Assembly (NCBI GenBank): GCA_049625305.1
Contig: JBMZVD010000102.1
Coordinates: 1 to 7,165 of the forward strand
Length of the DNA stretch: 7,165 nucleotides
Reading direction: 5' to 3'
Source: Flavicella sp049625305
GTDB taxonomy: Bacteria > Bacteroidota > Bacteroidia > Flavobacteriales > Flavobacteriaceae
Positions 5,342 to 7,165 of this stretch are shown here, one piece after another. The notes beneath the pieces were generated by a model that saw only the letters and a program-made list of their open reading frames with translations, searched no databases and had not been told where the DNA came from. A program made the translations under genes and the position numbers. Numbering within the stretch: position 1 is the first letter of the stretch; each line of letters starts with the position of its first letter.

Positions 5342-6238
5342 ATGAACAAGCATTTAATTTCTACTGAGAAAACCAACAATCCTAGTATTGTAAAATTCAT
5401 GAGTAACCAACTTTTAACCGAAGGAGGAAGTTACCAATACAACAATGTGGATGAGACAAAAGAATCTCCACTTGCCAAACAATTGTTTCACTTACCATTT
5501 GTAAGCAAAGTCTTTATCAGTGCTAATTTTATAGCTATCGAAAAATTTGATATCGTCGAATGGAATGATATTCAAGAAGAGATTCGTGAGTTGATTGAAA
5601 TTTACCTTAACCAAGGAAACAAAGTAGTTACTTCAGCTGCAGAACCCAAGAAGATTGCAATTGAAATTTATGCTGAAAACACACCAAATCCAAACGTGAT
5701 TAAGTTTGGCAGTAATCGTTTGTTGACCGAGAAAGATTTTGAATATAAAAATGTTTCAGAAACTGTAAACTCTCCATTGGCCAAAGAACTATTTGATTTT
5801 CCTTTTGTCACAGAAGTTTATATCGCCGAAAACTATGTTTCTATCACAAAAAATGAAACCCTAGCATGGACTGCTGAGATCACCAATGAAATCAGACACT
5901 TTATAAAAAACTATATCGAAGCCAACAAACTGGTCATCGACGAGACCATTGCAAAGCCAAAAATGGAAACTCCTACTGTTGACATAAAGGAACTTAAAGG
6001 CACCTCCTTGGATATCGCAGGAATCTTAGATGAATATGTAAAACCAGCAGTAGCAGCAGATGGGGGAAATATAGTATTTCAGTCTTATGACGAAGAGACT
6101 CAAGTTGTCAATGTGATTTTACAGGGTGCATGTAGCGGATGCCCTTCTTCAACAGTTACATTAAAAAATGGTATTGAAACCATGTTGAAAGAAATGATCC
6201 CCAACAAAATTAGCGCTGTAGTTGCAGTTAATGGTTAA
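5342..6238 (+). CDS. NifU-family Fe-S cluster scaffold/carrier with two tandem Nfu N-terminal domains
   Basis: A 298-residue cytoplasmic protein with three modules. Two copies of the Nfu N-terminal domain lie at about 10-92 and 107-195. They share NPxxxKF, SNxLLTE, SPLAKxLFxxPFV and a following edge strand. A linker (196-222) leads to the NifU C-terminal domain (about 225-296), which contains DGGNIVF and the cluster-binding motif CSGC (Cys264, Cys267). By family, two such domains dimerise to hold a [4Fe-4S] cluster through this CxxC and pass it to apo-proteins. The N-terminal domain is thought to help target recognition. Most bacterial Nfu proteins have one N-terminal domain or none; I recall similar three-module proteins of about 300 residues in other Bacteroidota. 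ATG 5342 follows a perfect promoter. It is the first gene of an operon with ubiE. Confidence 0.92.
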   Translation: MNKHLISTEKTNNPSIVKFMSNQLLTEGGSYQYNNVDETKESPLAKQLFHLPFVSKVFISANFIAIEKFDIVEWNDIQEEIRELIEIYLNQGNKVVTSAAEPKKIAIEIYAENTPNPNVIKFGSNRLLTEKDFEYKNVSETVNSPLAKELFDFPFVTEVYIAENYVSITKNETLAWTAEITNEIRHFIKNYIEANKLVIDETIAKPKMETPTVDIKELKGTSLDIAGILDEYVKPAVAADGGNIVFQSYDEETQVVNVILQGACSGCPSSTVTLKNGIETMLKEMIPNKISAVVAVNG

Positions 6239-6258
6239 AAAAAAGCTGTATAATTCTT

Positions 6259-6987
6259 ATGTCAAAAAAAATTACTCCTTATAAAGATTCCAAACTTGGA
6301 AAAAAAGAGCAAGTTGCTCAAATGTTCGATACAATTTCAAAAAACTACGACGGTTTAAATCGTGTGATTTCTTTTGGAATCGATGTCAAATGGAGGAAAA
6401 AAGTAATACAACTGATCGGTAAAAACAATCCGAAAAAAATTCTAGATATCGCCACAGGAACTGGAGATCTAGCCATTATGATGGCTTCGCTACAACCTGA
6501 TGAAATTGTAGGACTGGACATCTCTGCTGGAATGCTAGAGGTGGGTAAAGAAAAAATAGCTCATAAGAACCTAGATAACTTGATTCAAATGGTATTGGGA
6601 GATTCTGAAAAAATACCTTTTGAAGACAATTACTTTGACGCAATCACAGTTTCCTTTGGTGTGCGAAATTTTGAAAACCTTGACAAGGGGCTTCAAGAAA
6701 TATACCGCGTATTAAAACCTGGTGGTACTTTTGCAGTTCTAGAAACTGCTGTGCCAACAAAAACACCTTTTAAACAAGGATATAATATACACTCAAAATT
6801 CATACTACCTTTGGTTGGAAGACTCTTTTCTAAAGACAAAACAGCCTACAACTATCTTTCTGAATCTGCCAATGCCTTTCCATACGGACAAGCCTTCAAC
6901 AATATTTTAGAAAAAAATGGGTTTATAGATAGCAAGGACATTCCTGTAACTTTTGGTGTAGCATCCATTTACACTGCTACTAAGTAG
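6259..6987 (+). CDS. ubiE: Demethylmenaquinone methyltransferase (UbiE/MenG family)
   Basis: A 242-residue class I SAM-dependent methyltransferase catalysing the last step of menaquinone synthesis, methylation of demethylmenaquinone. The N-terminal VAQMFDTISKNYDGLNRVIS (19-38) is typical of the family. Motif I is ILDIATGTGD (61-70), the acidic strand end is GLDISAGML (85-93), and the family signature runs over DAITVSFGVRNFEN (127-140). YRVLKPGG (149-156) and the C-terminal YNYLSESANAFP (199-210 region) follow. The length is normal. Bacteroidota generally use menaquinone rather than ubiquinone, so the MenG reaction is the likely one. It starts 20 nt after the Nfu-like gene and 25 nt before the porT-like gene, so co-transcription is likely. 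Confidence 0.95.
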   Translation: MSKKITPYKDSKLGKKEQVAQMFDTISKNYDGLNRVISFGIDVKWRKKVIQLIGKNNPKKILDIATGTGDLAIMMASLQPDEIVGLDISAGMLEVGKEKIAHKNLDNLIQMVLGDSEKIPFEDNYFDAITVSFGVRNFENLDKGLQEIYRVLKPGGTFAVLETAVPTKTPFKQGYNIHSKFILPLVGRLFSKDKTAYNYLSESANAFPYGQAFNNILEKNGFIDSKDIPVTFGVASIYTATK

Positions 6988-7012
6988 AACAGGAATCGAG
7001 AACAGTAAAAGA

Positions 7013-7165
7013 ATGAAAAAAAAAATCACTTTATTTGGTATTTGTGCACTATTGATCAGCACATTTTTGACTGCTCAAGAAAAGAAAGTATTGCAACTAC
7101 CTGACTTTGACGAAAGACCTTTGTATTGGGGATTTTACTTGGGACTGAATACTATTAATTACAAA
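7013..7165 (+). CDS. porT: Start of a PorT-like outer-membrane protein gene (type IX secretion), truncated by the window edge
   Basis: An open frame from ATG 7013 runs off the window after 51 codons, with no stop. It begins with a signal peptide (MKKKITLF, then a hydrophobic stretch, probable cleavage TAQ|E near residue 22). Next comes the segment LPDFDERPLYWGFYLGLN, which resembles the start of the mature part of Bacteroidota PorT-family porins, where a P-DERP-like stretch precedes the first beta strand. PorT is an outer-membrane component needed for type IX secretion and, in gliding species, for motility. Placement directly after ubiE agrees with the flavobacterial gene order I remember, but this is memory and not a search. 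The remaining part of the gene lies outside the window. Confidence 0.68.
   Translation, partial: MKKKITLFGICALLISTFLTAQEKKVLQLPDFDERPLYWGFYLGLNTINYK

Noticed and set aside
1..7165. CRISPR array, prophage, transposase, defence or toxin-antitoxin system
   Set aside because: No spaced direct repeats, integrase, transposase or known defence motifs are visible. The recognised genes are mostly core functions.

Overview
The window looks like an ordinary chromosomal stretch from a member of the Bacteroidota, most likely class Flavobacteriia. Four lines of evidence support this. The DNA is A/T-rich. Ribosome binding sites are weak or absent. Three genes or operons have start regions matching the Bacteroidota sigma-A promoter (TTG, 17-19 nt, TAnnTTTG). 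The last gene looks like PorT, a type IX secretion component found only in this phylum. The genus cannot be told from this sequence.

Left part (1-2661). A short AraC-type DNA-binding protein on the plus strand (31-510) converges on a minus-strand unit tRNA-Glu / rpsT (ribosomal protein S20) / tRNA-Glu. The two tRNA-Glu(UUC) copies are identical. A strong hairpin with A/T tracts on both sides (494-525) probably terminates transcription from both directions. A perfect promoter lies just upstream of the first tRNA. The gap 970-1182 also holds a 105-bp inverted-repeat structure with a second perfect minus-strand promoter inside it; its role is unknown. Next comes proS (prolyl-tRNA synthetase, archaeal/eukaryote-like type, minus strand), with a promoter that fixes its start at 2661 rather than at an upstream in-frame ATG.

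Middle part (2773-5241). Diverging from proS is a probable two-gene operon on the plus strand. The first gene encodes an unrecognised lipoprotein with a Trp-every-fourth-residue repeat and a long Ser/Arg/Asn-rich tail. The second encodes an outer-membrane beta-barrel of the OmpP1/FadL/TodX family. Both products are predicted to be in the cell envelope.

Right part (5293-7165). A perfect promoter starts a second plus-strand operon: a NifU-family Fe-S scaffold protein with two N-terminal Nfu domains in tandem, then demethylmenaquinone methyltransferase (ubiE/menG), then the first 51 codons of a porT-like gene cut by the window edge. Gaps are about 20-25 nt.

Most of the window is housekeeping (translation, Fe-S assembly, menaquinone, outer membrane). 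I see no defence island, CRISPR array, prophage or transposase. The least explained items are the repeat lipoprotein, the inverted-repeat intergenic structure and a possible frameshifted receiver domain upstream of the AraC-type protein.
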